A stretch of DNA of 26,861 nucleotides from Clostridia bacterium (lineage in GTDB: Bacteria > Bacillota > Clostridia > Oscillospirales > CAG-272), in contig JAGAFQ010000103.1 in the NCBI GenBank assembly GCA_017612495.1, positions 1-26,861 on the forward strand, written 5' to 3'. The notes under the pieces were generated by a model. It had not been told where the DNA came from. It saw nothing but the letters and a program-made list of their open reading frames with translations, and ran no database searches. The translations under genes and the position numbers were made by a program. Shown here piece by piece: positions 15,912 through 24,729 of this stretch (position 1 is the first letter of the stretch; each line of letters opens with the position of its first letter).

Positions 15912-15940
15912 AGAATATCATAAGCGACGTTTAATGTCAA
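15912..15940 (-). promoter_or_regulatory. Promoter of the pseudoenzyme gene
   Basis: On the minus strand a consensus TTGACA (15940-15935) is followed after 17 bases by TATTCT (15917-15912), with TG one base upstream of the -10. This is the best promoter in the surface locus. The rest of the gap 15941-16069 is AT-rich, and I see no clear terminator for the gene at 16070. Confidence 0.75.
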
Positions 15941-16069
15941 CTGAATTTGAATTTATTTTGACGAAATCGACGATTTTTTTGTGTATTTTTTGTCAAAATT
16001 CGGCAATTTTTTCGCGCTGATTTGAATAATCATAACCGCCGCACTTTCTGACAGACGCGCGCCGAATAT

Positions 16070-17698
16070 TCACGCCTGTTTTTTAGACCTTGCAAAAAAT
16101 CCGAGAAGAATTATTATGCCGCAAATGACGACAGTCGCCGCCGCAACGATAATAATAAGCGTTACGGTGTTGTCTTCCTTTTGCGTTGCCGCATCGCTCG
16201 ATACCGGTGCATCACTTGACGTCGGCGTATTGCTTGATACCGGCGTGCCGCTTGACGTCGGCGTGTCGCTTGAAGACGGTGTGTCGCTTGACGTCGGCGT
16301 ATCGCTTGACGTCGGCGTGCCGCTCGATGCAGGTGTGTCGCTTGAAGACGGTGTGTCGCTTGAAGACGGCGTGCCGCTCGATGCGGGCACGTTGCTTGAT
16401 GACGGCGTGCTGCTTGACGACGGCGTTTGAGAAGACGAGGGAGTGCTGCCGCCGACAATGGTATTGCCGCTTTCGTCCGTCACCGTAACGTCGCCGCTCG
16501 ATGAAAGAACAAGAGTAAATCTTTGAGAAATATTGCCTGCGGTATCGCGTACCCAAACGGAATAAGAACCGGGAGTCTTGCGTTCAAAGCGCTCGGTGCT
16601 CTTTGCGCAGGAAAAATCGGTGTTAGCGCCGAGAGAATCGAACTTTGAAACGACAAAGCCGAAGACTCCGCTCTCGCCCTGCTCGGTGCCGCGCACCATT
16701 ATGGTGGGATCGGATGCCTGATATACCGCACGTCCCGTGCCGTATGAGTCGGAAGCGACGATGGTGATGGGGAATCTGCCCGATTCATCCTCTTTGCCGA
16801 CCTTGACGTCAACGATCCTCGGGGCTTTCGTATCTGCCAAAGATTTGCCTACGGCAAGTTTTGAAAGATCGTAATTCATTTTGTATCCCTCAAAAGAGGC
16901 ATCCAAAACGCCGTCGTGGATGCGGAGGCACTGATATACGGGGTAGTCGCTTCCAAAATATGAATCCTCAAGTTTTACCTTGTGAACGAGATATCCGAGA
17001 AATCTGCCGTTCGTATATCTCGGAGTTGAACTTGCCTCATAGATATAACCGTTTCCGGCATACATAACTATATGACCGATACCGAGTCCGTTATTCTGAT
17101 CGGGATGGCAGCAGACCAAAATATCGCCGGGGCGCCATGTGTCAACGGACGCCTTGCTGTAAAATACGCCGTATGAGCTTGTGTTTGTGATCACGTCGAA
17201 AAGCGGGATCGCGTTGCCGTTTTTGTCAAGCACGGTCCTTGTTGCGGAATATGACGCATCGGTATAGATCTTGGTAGTCCAAGCGGATGCGTGACCTGCA
17301 ACAAAATAGTCGAAGTTGAAGCCGAGGGCGCCGCGATACATCGTGCCGACGAATTCGGCACAGCCGAAGCAAAGATAGTTGCCCGCCTTGAAATATGCGC
17401 CGTCGATGATATCACGCTCTGCGTCGTTATAGGTCGCATATCCGTTGGGGTTTGCCATATACGTATAGCGCGCATTGTTGTAATAGATCGAGTCTATCTG
17501 CACGAGCTTTAATTGGATGCTATCCCAGCCCTGCTGTCCGCTGTATTGCAAAACGCCGAGCTTGTTTCCCTCGGTTACGAACTTATCGGTATATTCCACA
17601 AGAGCCTGCTCTTGCTTTTGTGTAAGCGCCGCGCTTGCGGCTACGGTGAAAATGCTCAAAATTGCGAGTATGAAAAGGAGTGCTTTAATTTTTTTCAT
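16070..17698 (-). CDS. Secreted NlpC/P60-like enzyme, Ig-like domain, repeat linker, membrane anchor
   Basis: This 542-residue protein has a signal peptide (1-23), an NlpC/P60-like head (about 25-265), an Ig-like domain (about 288-400), fourteen xPxSSx repeats (419-502), a membrane helix and an ARSKKQA tail. Likely catalytic residues are C113 (FGCAEF), H209 (GIGHIVMYAGNG) and E221 in the third position (IYEASS). WRPGDIL (188-194) is the usual strand of the fold. HASAWTT (136-142) is a conserved block of this family. NlpC/P60 enzymes usually cut peptidoglycan peptides; the true substrate is unknown. The ATG lies 2 bases after the natural end of the broken gene at 17701-19322, with AAAGGT inside that gene's last codons, so the two were one operon. 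Confidence 0.87.
   Translation of the reverse strand: MKKIKALLFILAILSIFTVAASAALTQKQEQALVEYTDKFVTEGNKLGVLQYSGQQGWDSIQLKLVQIDSIYYNNARYTYMANPNGYATYNDAERDIIDGAYFKAGNYLCFGCAEFVGTMYRGALGFNFDYFVAGHASAWTTKIYTDASYSATRTVLDKNGNAIPLFDVITNTSSYGVFYSKASVDTWRPGDILVCCHPDQNNGLGIGHIVMYAGNGYIYEASSTPRYTNGRFLGYLVHKVKLEDSYFGSDYPVYQCLRIHDGVLDASFEGYKMNYDLSKLAVGKSLADTKAPRIVDVKVGKEDESGRFPITIVASDSYGTGRAVYQASDPTIMVRGTEQGESGVFGFVVSKFDSLGANTDFSCAKSTERFERKTPGSYSVWVRDTAGNISQRFTLVLSSSGDVTVTDESGNTIVGGSTPSSSQTPSSSSTPSSSNVPASSGTPSSSDTPSSSDTPASSGTPTSSDTPTSSDTPSSSDTPTSSGTPVSSNTPTSSDAPVSSDAATQKEDNTVTLIIIVAAATVVICGIIILLGFFARSKKQA
16193..16444. repeat. 18-bp repeats encoding a Ser/Thr-Pro linker
   Basis: Fourteen imperfect 18-bp units encode TPSSSD, TPTSSD, TPASSG and variants (residues 419-502). 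The Ser/Thr-rich stalk could be glycosylated. Confidence 0.85.
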
Positions 17699-17700
17699 TT

Positions 17701-19322
17701 TTATTTACCTTTGTTTATCTTTTTTATCGAAATGAACGCGGCAGCAGCGATCGCGATCAGCAATACAAGTCCGATCGCCGCCGCGATATACACGGTTTTT
17801 TCGTATCGGAGCTTTTTGACGTATACGTATCGCTCGATGTCGGCATGTCGCTCGATGTCGGTATGTCGCTCGATGCGGGTGTATCGCTCGATGTCGGTGT
17901 ATTGCTCGATACGGGTGTATTGCTCGATGTCGGTGTATTGCTCGATGACGGTTTATCGCTCGATGCCGGTGTATTGCTCGATGCCGGTGTATTGCTCGAT
18001 GCGGGTATATCGCTCGATACGGGCTCATCGCTCGGTAACGGTATTTCATATGTTGCGTCCGGATTTGCGCTGTCGTACACAACGTTGCCGTTTGAATCGG
18101 TAACTATTACGTCGCCTTTGTTTGAAAGGTCAAGCACGTATCTTGATGATACGTTGCCCGCAGTATCGCGCACCCAGACCGAATACTTGGTGGGATATTT
18201 TTCTATATTGCATTCGGTGCTCTTCGCAAGTATCCATTCATCGTCGGGATAAGTATTCTTGATGGCGGCTATATCGAAACCGAAAACGCCGCTCTCGCCC
18301 TGCTCGGTGCCGCGCACCATTATGGTGGGATCGGATGCCTGATATACCGCGCGTCCCGTACCGTATGAGTCGCTTGCTATTATCTTCAAGGGGAATTCAC
18401 CCTTGCCGTTTTTTGGCATTATTTCGACCTTAACGATCCTCGGCGGTTTCTTGTCTGCCAAAGATTTTGTCATCGTGAGCTTTGAAAGATCATAATTCAT
18501 CTTATAGCCCTCAAAGCTTTCGTCAAGCACGCCGTCGTTTATGCGCAGGCATTGATATGACGCATAGTTGTTGCCGAAACGCGCACGGCGCATCTCGACC
18601 TTGTGAACGAGTTGCCCTAAAAACTTTTCGCCCGAATATCTCGGCGTTGAGCTTGCTTCGTAAATGTAACCGTCGCCGGCATACATAACGACGTGTCCTT
18701 CGCCTCTGCCGGAATTCTTTTCGGGTCGGCAGCCGACCAAAATATCGCCGGGGCGCCACAAGTCAACATTCTTTGCGTCATAAAAATCGTCCGGTGTCTT
18801 TTCGTATGTAACGACCTCGAAAAGCGGCATTGAGTTGCCGTCTTTATCGAGCACCGTTCTCCTTGTCGCATGATCCTTATCGGTATATATCTTTGTCGTC
18901 CATGCGGATGCGTGGCCTCCGACCGTATAGTCAGAGTTGAAGCCGAGCGCTCCGCGGTAGATGACCGAAACGAATTCAGCGCAGCCGAGACCGAGATATT
19001 TGCCGGGAATAAAATAGTTGCCCTGATATACGTCATAATCGAAATCTTCAAAGGTGGCATAACCCTCGGGATTTGCCATATAAGTATATCTCACATCCTG
19101 ATAATAAGGCGATTCAATATCAACGAGCTGCAGTTGTATCGTCTTAAAGCCTTCTTGTGCGCCGTATTGCAAAAGCCCCGACTTGTTGCCCTCTTAAATG
19201 AATTTTTCGGCATAGTCGATAACGGCGTTTTGCTGTTTTTCAGTCAAAGCGGCAGATGCACAGACTGCAAATGTTAAAATGCAAAGTGAAATGATAACAA
19301 GTGATTTGATAAACCGTTTCAT
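17701..19322 (-). pseudogene. Broken paralogue: NlpC/P60-like, Ig-like, repeat linker, anchor
   Basis: From the ATG at 19322 (AAGGA 7 bases before) the frame encodes a signal peptide ending ASA, ALTEKQQ and the family start, then hits TAA as codon 43 (19196-19194) where relatives have Thr (FVTEGNK). The frame then stays open through C (GLGCAEF), H (GEGHVVMYAGDG), YEASSTP, the Ig-like domain and about eleven SSD repeats. At six A residues (17801-17796) it shifts: the current frame ends RRRSDLYC after 17757, while the membrane helix and KKINKGK tail continue in the -1 frame to TAA at 17701. With one base restored the gene would encode 540 residues, like its 542-residue neighbour. Two lesions suggest recent inactivation or assembly error. 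Without the N-terminus, the frame can only start at TTG 19172, which has no ribosome site and no signal peptide. Confidence 0.85.
17830..18034. repeat. 18-bp repeats in the linker of the broken paralogue
   Basis: About eleven imperfect 18-bp units encode IPASSN, TPASSN, TPTSSD and similar. They closely resemble the arrays of the neighbouring genes and could serve as recombination sites. Confidence 0.8.
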
Positions 19323-19356
19323 GATTTTTTCCTTGAAATGGTATCGTAATAGGTTA

Positions 19357-19391
19357 AAACGACCGCTCCGCAAACGCAGGAGCGGCCGTTT
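19357..19391 (-). terminator. Terminator of the dockerin gene
   Basis: A 13-bp stem (19357-19369 and 19379-19391; one position pairs as G-U in the minus-strand RNA) with a nine-base loop ends in UUUU. It starts 11 bases after the stop at 19403. It leaves only about 35 bases before the start at 19322, so the broken paralogue has no obvious promoter of its own. Confidence 0.8.
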
Positions 19392-19402
19392 GTCGCAAAA
19401 GA

Positions 19403-21403
19403 TCAGCCGAGTACTACACTCGATGTTCCGGTATCGTAGTCGTATGCTGCAAGATAATTTTTAAGTCTGATAACGTCAAGACCGTTGATCTTTTTGTCAC
19501 CTGTGCAGTTTGCGCCGGGTGCGATCTCGACTGTGGAGGTTTCGGTATCGTAGTCGTATGCCGCAAGATAGTTCTTGATTCTGATAATGTCAAGACCGTT
19601 GATCTTGCCGTCACCGGTAGCATCGCCGACGACGAACGTGAGTTTCGGAATTACAATGTTTGCTGCCGCGATCTCTTTGGTGCCGGCTGCATCGCTGTAA
19701 TATTTTTCACAAGATGAGCAATAGTAGTATTCAACGTTGCCGGTCGACGAGATGGTAGCTTCAACTCTTGCGGTGTGAGTCATACTGTGCGCAGGCTTTG
19801 TGCCGTAGGATGCGCCGCAAACACTGCATACTGCAAGTGCATCGCAAGTAGCGGTGCCGCCGGTATGTGTGCCTCTGTCACCGATATAGCCGCAAGAACA
19901 TTCGTGCCAGTGTTCGGTAGCGGTGGTGATCCAGCCGTTATCGTCATGCGCGATCTTGGGGATAATAACCGCGCTCGGCTGCAAGATAACGGTACTCTTT
20001 GCAGTTGCAAAGAATGCGCCGCAGGTATCGCAGGAATAGTAAACGGTGTTGCCCGTTGATGCATGGCTTGCAGCTTTGGCAGCGTGATATGAACGCGTTA
20101 TGTGAGCACACTTTGCCGCAATGGTATAACCGTCGGGATCTTTGAATACGTAGTCGCCGTTTGCTTCAATAGTGAGTTCATATCTGCCGGAATTGTTGAA
20201 TGCTTCGTCGTGTACCCAAACGGAATACTTGCCGGCAGCTCTTGTGGTGATATATGTGTCTTCTTTTCTGTCATACCAGCTGACTTGCGGCTCGGGAGGA
20301 GTGGTCGTAGACGAAGCGGCAATATAATAACCGAGAACGCCGCTCTCGCCCTGCTCTGTACCGCGGACCATAATGTTAGGTCTTGATGCGAGGTAAACAG
20401 GACGGCCGGTGCCGTATGAGTCTGTTGCGGTAAATTTAACTGAGAAATAGCCGGACGTGCTGGAGGTGCTTACGGTAATATCCGTGAATTTAGGAGCTTT
20501 TGTATCTGTGAACGACGCAGATGTTGAAAGCTTTGAAAAGTCGATGTTCATCGGATAACCTTCAAAGTCGGAATCCAAAACGCCGTCGTGGATACGCAAG
20601 CACTGATATATGGGGTAGTCAGGCGAGAAGATGGAGCTATTACAGCTGCATTTGTGAACGTTGTAGCCTAAATACTTGCCGTTATAGTATCTTGGGGTCG
20701 AGCTTGCTTCATAGATCTCGCCGTTGCCTGCATACATAACGACGTGGCCGATGCCGAGACCGTTGTTCTGATCGGGAAAAACACCGACCAAAATATCGCC
20801 GGCTTTCCATTTTGCCATTTCGGTCGCGCTGAAGAATACCGATGAGCTTGACGTGTTGGTTATCACATCAAAAAGCGGTATGCTGGTCTTGCCGTCTGCG
20901 GCAAGAACGTTTGAAATGTTCGCCATCGTTGACGGGCTTGTGAACGTATATTCTTTGCTTGTGTAGATCTTGGTCGTCCAAGCAGATGCGTGACCCGCGA
21001 TAGCATAGTCGAAGTTGAAACCGAGAGCGCCCTTGTACATAGCAGCTACGAATTCGGCACAGCCGAGACTTATATAGTTACCGGGTACGAAGTCACCTCC
21101 GTCTATAACGCCCGTTTCGTACTGCTCATAGGTAGCATAGCCGGCAGCACCGTTACCCATATAGGTATAACGCGTTCCGTTCACTTCCAAAGACGTGATG
21201 TTGACAAGACGGAACTGAATGGACTTGTAACCGTCCTGGCCGCCGTAGACAAGCTTGCCTGCCTGGTTGCCTTGCGAGATGAATTGGCTTGTGAAATTCA
21301 TAAGTGCCTCAGTCTGCTTTGTTGTCAGATCGGCATTTGCCACGATCGACAGAGAGCAAATAACCAAGACAAGTATGAGCGCTGTCAGGATAAAACGTTT
21401 CAT
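19403..21403 (-). CDS. Secreted NlpC/P60-like enzyme with Ig-like domain, CxxC segments and dockerin
   Basis: This 666-residue protein has a signal peptide (1-24), an NlpC/P60-like head (C115 in LGCAEF, H220 in GIGHVVMYAGNG, E in IYEASSTP), the HASAWTT block (138-144), an Ig-like domain (about 300-412), a region with CxxC pairs (432-585: CAHI, SCDTCGAFF, CSCGYIG, CSVCGAS, CSSCEKYY), and a C-terminal dockerin (592-656). The dockerin has two calcium loops, DATGDGKINGLD and NCTGDKKINGLD, each followed by an IRxKNYL helix, so the protein should dock onto a cohesin scaffold. No membrane helix follows. GAGGAG precedes the ATG. It has its own terminator. A cohesin partner is not in the window. A peptidase or amidase attached to a cellulosome-like complex is inferred. 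Confidence 0.88.
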   Translation of the reverse strand: MKRFILTALILVLVICSLSIVANADLTTKQTEALMNFTSQFISQGNQAGKLVYGGQDGYKSIQFRLVNITSLEVNGTRYTYMGNGAAGYATYEQYETGVIDGGDFVPGNYISLGCAEFVAAMYKGALGFNFDYAIAGHASAWTTKIYTSKEYTFTSPSTMANISNVLAADGKTSIPLFDVITNTSSSSVFFSATEMAKWKAGDILVGVFPDQNNGLGIGHVVMYAGNGEIYEASSTPRYYNGKYLGYNVHKCSCNSSIFSPDYPIYQCLRIHDGVLDSDFEGYPMNIDFSKLSTSASFTDTKAPKFTDITVSTSSTSGYFSVKFTATDSYGTGRPVYLASRPNIMVRGTEQGESGVLGYYIAASSTTTPPEPQVSWYDRKEDTYITTRAAGKYSVWVHDEAFNNSGRYELTIEANGDYVFKDPDGYTIAAKCAHITRSYHAAKAASHASTGNTVYYSCDTCGAFFATAKSTVILQPSAVIIPKIAHDDNGWITTATEHWHECSCGYIGDRGTHTGGTATCDALAVCSVCGASYGTKPAHSMTHTARVEATISSTGNVEYYYCSSCEKYYSDAAGTKEIAAANIVIPKLTFVVGDATGDGKINGLDIIRIKNYLAAYDYDTETSTVEIAPGANCTGDKKINGLDVIRLKNYLAAYDYDTGTSSVVLG

Positions 21404-21486
21404 AGATTTGTCTCCTCTGCAAAATATATTTTTTAAAAATTATTTATACCTTAACACCGCTTTTTGAAAAGCAGTAAAACGGTCAG

Positions 21487-23376
21487 TTAAAAGTTTACCG
21501 TCATGCGTGTTGCGGGAATTGCAAGACGGGTGATGATGGCTGCGATCTCGGAGCGCGATACGTGGTCGATCGGAGCAAAGAGTCCGCCGTCTTTACCTGC
21601 TACAAGACCCGAGCGGTAGAGCTTGAGAATGTAGTCGGCATAGGGTGTCTTTGAGTTGACGTCGGGTACGCTCGTCACGTTTGCGTTGATAACGGTGTAT
21701 TCGCTCTCGGGCAATACCTTTGCAAAGAGATATGCCATCTGCGCACGCGTTACATACGCGGTCATATTTGAAAATTCACCGTTTTTGATAATGCCGTTTT
21801 GAACAGCGTAGTCAACGTAGATATCATACCAGGGAGTCGATGCGCCGAACACGCCGTTACCGCCGTTATAGATATTGTGAACGCGGGCAACGAGTGCCAT
21901 AAGTTCGCCCATGGTCAAATTCTTTGTAGGAGCGAAGGTGTCGCCGGCATCGGTGCCGAGCATAAAGCCGAGCTCATACGCGCCCTTGACGGACGAGGTG
22001 TACCAAGCAGTTGCCGCAACGTCGCGGAACATTCCCTGTTTGTAGGTATTCTTATTCGTATAGTTGGTGATCGATTTCTTTGAGCTTTGTGACGGGAAGT
22101 TATATGCGGTCTTATCGCAGGTATAAGTTACTTTGCCGTCGGATGAAACATTGATCGTGTAGCGGGGTGAAACATTTTCTGCCGCATCGCGGATCCAGAG
22201 ATAATACTTGCCCTCGCTCTTCTTTGTGATAACGAGGTTATCCTTTGCAAAGGTCCACTGGGGGTTTGTATCGATGCTTGCGGATTTTGAGAGGCAGTAT
22301 GACAAAACGCCGCTTTCACCGGGAGCAGAGTTGTGCACAAGCACTTTCGTGGTGCCTGCCTGATATACTTTTCTTGCGTCGCCGAATTCATCGGTCATTT
22401 CGATATTTAATGTGATTCTTTCGTCATCGGCAGTTGCTTTTTTGCCCTCGATCTTGACGAGTTCGGGATATTTCGTATCGAAGTTTGAAGAATTGTTATT
22501 GAGTGTATCGATGTTATAATCCATCGTGTAGCCGGTGAAATCCGGATCGAGAACACCGTCATTTATACGCAAAACCTGGACCCAGGTATAAGAGTCGTTG
22601 AGAAGCTTTGAAATGCTCTCTTTTCTCTGAAGTCTGCCGGCGATGGTAACTCCGTCGGGATTGTAATAAGGCTCACTTGATGAGTGCCATACACATCCGT
22701 CGCCTGCATAGATCATGATGTGACCGAGTTCGGTGGAGTCATTTCTGCCGACGACGATATCGCCGACCTGCAATTTTGACATAACGTTTGCGGGGATCCT
22801 GTCTGCAAGGGGCGTGATCTCATCGGTATGTGATTCGTAGATCTTTTCAAAAAGGTCGATCTCTTTACCGTTCTTGTCGATAACTTTACGGATCGATGCA
22901 TACTGATCCTTCATATAAAGCTCTGTCGTCCAAGCACTCAAATGGTTGGCAACACAGTAGTCAAAGCGCATACCGAGTGCGCCTTTCATAATGAATGAAA
23001 CGTAAGCGGTGCAGTCAAGTATCAGATAGTTGCCGGGAATGATAAAGCCGCCGGTCGCATTGCCGAGATCCTGGTAGTATGCACGGTAGGTGGGATAACC
23101 TGCGGGGTTGACCATAGTGACAAGTTTCTTTCTTACACCGTTTATCGTGTAGTAGTTTGCGTTGATATAAACAGTCTTGAGCTGATAAGACGGAGGAGCG
23201 AAATCGCCGCCGCCGCCGTAAGTGATCTTGTGTTGTGATGTTGTGATGTCGGTGAACTTCTCTGCGAAGTCATAGACCGCGTTCTGCTGATCTTTGGTGA
23301 GCGCCGCGTTTACGAGTACCGTAAAGCAGGCGAGCATCAATGCAGCAACAAGTGCAATTTTTAAAAACTTTTTCAT
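21487..23376 (-). CDS. Secreted NlpC/P60-like enzyme with Ig-like domain and three SLH repeats
   Basis: This 629-residue protein has a signal peptide (1-24), a head with C122 (LDCTAY), H219 (LGHIMIYAGDG) and H231 (VWHSSS), giving a canonical Cys-His-His set, the HLSAWTT block (145-151), an Ig-like domain (about 300-412) with PGESGVLSY, and three SLH repeats (about 448-500, 510-560, 568-622) with FRDVAATAWY, TPWYDIYVDYAVQNGII and YADYILKLYRSGLV. SLH repeats hold proteins to cell-wall polymers. GGAGG lies 9 bases before the ATG. The ATG overlaps the stop of the upstream remnant as ATGA. No clear terminator follows before the dockerin gene, 84 bases downstream. Confidence 0.9.
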   Translation of the reverse strand: MKKFLKIALVAALMLACFTVLVNAALTKDQQNAVYDFAEKFTDITTSQHKITYGGGGDFAPPSYQLKTVYINANYYTINGVRKKLVTMVNPAGYPTYRAYYQDLGNATGGFIIPGNYLILDCTAYVSFIMKGALGMRFDYCVANHLSAWTTELYMKDQYASIRKVIDKNGKEIDLFEKIYESHTDEITPLADRIPANVMSKLQVGDIVVGRNDSTELGHIMIYAGDGCVWHSSSEPYYNPDGVTIAGRLQRKESISKLLNDSYTWVQVLRINDGVLDPDFTGYTMDYNIDTLNNNSSNFDTKYPELVKIEGKKATADDERITLNIEMTDEFGDARKVYQAGTTKVLVHNSAPGESGVLSYCLSKSASIDTNPQWTFAKDNLVITKKSEGKYYLWIRDAAENVSPRYTINVSSDGKVTYTCDKTAYNFPSQSSKKSITNYTNKNTYKQGMFRDVAATAWYTSSVKGAYELGFMLGTDAGDTFAPTKNLTMGELMALVARVHNIYNGGNGVFGASTPWYDIYVDYAVQNGIIKNGEFSNMTAYVTRAQMAYLFAKVLPESEYTVINANVTSVPDVNSKTPYADYILKLYRSGLVAGKDGGLFAPIDHVSRSEIAAIITRLAIPATRMTVNF

Positions 23377-23672
23377 ATTAAAATTTCCTCCGGAAAATCA
23401 GATATGCGCTTATCCGAGCATACCTGTTGACGCGCCGGTTGTATAATCGTAGCGGCAAACGCCGTACAGTCAAGCACCAAATAGTTGCCGACCTTCAAAT
23501 AGTCACCGCCGCCATAGCAGATAATGTGCCTTGACGTCGTTTCATAAATAAAGTCATCGGTGAAATTTGTTATCGCCTGCTTTTGCAGATCGGTCAGCAA
23601 AGCCAAAGCGACGGCTGAAAAGCAGAATAATACCAGAGCTGACAGTGCGATGATCTTAAAAAGCCATTTCAC
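23373..23672 (-). pseudogene. Deletion remnant of a dockerin-bearing paralogue
   Basis: A GTG start with AAGGAT 8 bases before it gives a signal peptide and the family start (LTDLQKQAITNFTDDF). About 50 residues present in the SLH paralogue are missing between YGGGD and VGNYLVLDCTAFAA. Just after the catalytic Cys the frame changes: the other frame from about 23452 reads RYDYTTGASTGMLG and stops at 23410, matching the dockerin gene's end (AAYDYDTGTSSVVLG). The present frame continues as TIIQPARQQVCSDKRISDF to a TGA overlapping the next ATG. So a head and a dockerin tail were joined by a large out-of-frame deletion. The 99-residue product could still be secreted but cannot be an enzyme. Confidence 0.8.
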
Positions 23673-23724
23673 AGTGACCGATCCTTCGAAAAACGGCGCT
23701 TAAAGCACCATTTTATAATAGGGC

Positions 23725-23754
23725 AAAAGGCGGTAGGGATTTTTTCCCACCGCC
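23725..23754 (-). terminator. Terminator of the first small surface protein gene
   Basis: GGCGGT/ACCGCC with an inner GGGA/TCCC stem and one bulged base (23729-23754) is followed on the minus strand by four T residues (23728-23725), 20 bases after the stop codon at 23775. Confidence 0.7.
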
Positions 23755-23774
23755 GATCGCAAAACTATGTCTTA

Positions 23775-24503
23775 TCAGTTTTTCTTCTTTGATTTGAGAA
23801 CGATGAATACGATAGCTGCCGCTACAACAACGACTGCTGCTACGATGCCGACAATGGCGATCGGAGAAATGCCGTCGTCTTCAACGTCAACTGTCTTGCC
23901 GGGGTCTTTGCTTGATGCGGGAACATCACTTGACGCGGGAGCGTCGCTTGATGCGGGAGCATCGCTTGATGCGGGTGCGTCGCTCGATGCGGGAGCATCA
24001 CTTGATGCGGGTGCGTCGCTCGATGCGGGAGCATCGCTTGAAGCAGGTGCCTGCGAAGAAGCAGGAGCATCTGCGGTCTTTTCAATTACAAGGCCGGTAG
24101 GCTTTACACCGTCGTTGCCGAGGTAAATTACCATATATTTAGCGTCTGCGGGAGCAGTACGGGTAAATACGGCAGAGGGATCTTTCATCTGATCTGCGGG
24201 AGCCCATTCTTCATCATAATAGCCCATCATCGTGTAGGGCTCTTCGGTGATGAATGCAACATAGAAACGGTTGTTTGTGTAAGGCTCTTCTTCATATACT
24301 TTATAAGTAGCGCCGGGTTCGCAGGGGATCATGGCGCCGACTAACTTGTCATTATCCTGATAGTGCATCTTGAAGCCCGATGCGGGACCGAAACCGATCT
24401 GACAGTACGTTCCGTCCCAAAGGTTTGTTGCCGCATTAGCGGAAACGGTGAACACTGCTGCAAGCATCAAGACCGCAGCAAAAACGAGTGCGAGTTTTTT
24501 CAT
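23775..24503 (-). CDS. Small beta-rich surface protein with repeat linker and membrane anchor
   Basis: This 242-residue protein has a signal peptide (1-24, ending ANA), a compact domain (25-142), nine xPASSx repeats (146-199, seven identical APASSD), a membrane helix and an LKSKKKN tail. The domain contains IPCEPGATYKVYEE, NNRFYVAFI and APADAKYMVIYLGNDG, a spacing typical of jelly-roll domains of the galactose- or carbohydrate-binding type; this is inference and no binding residues are certain. I chose the ATG at 24503 over 24524 because GGAGG lies 9 bases before it and a signal peptide begins there. It is a paralogue of the next gene upstream. Function is unknown; a wall- or glycan-binding role is likely. 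Confidence 0.8.
   Translation of the reverse strand: MKKLALVFAAVLMLAAVFTVSANAATNLWDGTYCQIGFGPASGFKMHYQDNDKLVGAMIPCEPGATYKVYEEEPYTNNRFYVAFITEEPYTMMGYYDEEWAPADQMKDPSAVFTRTAPADAKYMVIYLGNDGVKPTGLVIEKTADAPASSQAPASSDAPASSDAPASSDAPASSDAPASSDAPASSDAPASSDVPASSKDPGKTVDVEDDGISPIAIVGIVAAVVVVAAAIVFIVLKSKKKN
23907..24068. repeat. 18-bp repeats encoding APASSD
   Basis: Nine 18-bp units, seven encoding the identical peptide APASSD, form the most uniform array in the locus and so probably the youngest expansion. Confidence 0.85.
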
Positions 24504-24572
24504 TGAATTTTTCCTCCTCGGCATATCAGCCGAAATTTATACAAGCGTACTTTTTGTACGGTTGTTACGTAG

Positions 24573-24581
24573 TTTATATCA
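24573..24581 (-). promoter_or_regulatory. Possible extended -10 promoter of the first small surface gene
   Basis: TGATATAAA on the minus strand is a good -10 with TGn, about 70 bases before the start codon. No -35 was seen. A small hairpin CGTAC/GTACG (24545-24559) lies in the leader. Confidence 0.35.
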
Positions 24582-24652
24582 AACGGTAAAAACGGATTTT
24601 GCCGTGTCGTTTTCGATTTTACGTGCTTGAATCATACATATTTGACCGAAAC

Positions 24653-24680
24653 GGTATCGGACACAAAAGTGTCCGATACC
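24653..24680 (-). terminator. 12-bp perfect hairpin behind the second small surface gene
   Basis: GGTATCGGACAC and GTGTCCGATACC enclose a four-base loop. It lies 50 bases after the stop at 24730 and is followed only by GTTTCGG on the minus strand, so termination is probable but unproven. It could also be an operator. Confidence 0.5.
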
Positions 24681-24729
24681 TCTCGATCATATTGTAGTTT
24701 ATTATATCAAAAAAGTCAACTGTGATATT

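Noticed and set aside
17796..17801. Programmed -1 frameshift restoring the membrane anchor
   Set aside because: The six-A run is not in the frame of a standard slippery heptamer, and the gene also has an upstream stop, so loss of function or sequence error is simpler.
19194..19196. Recoding or readthrough of TAA at codon 43
   Set aside because: TAA ends several intact genes in the window (577, 4268, 12866, 21487, 24730, 25673), so it is a normal stop here, and no special context is visible.
21404..21486. Terminator between the SLH gene and the dockerin gene
   Set aside because: The only candidate (ACTGC/GCGGT around an A/T-rich loop near 21458-21479) is weak and lacks a T run in the right place.
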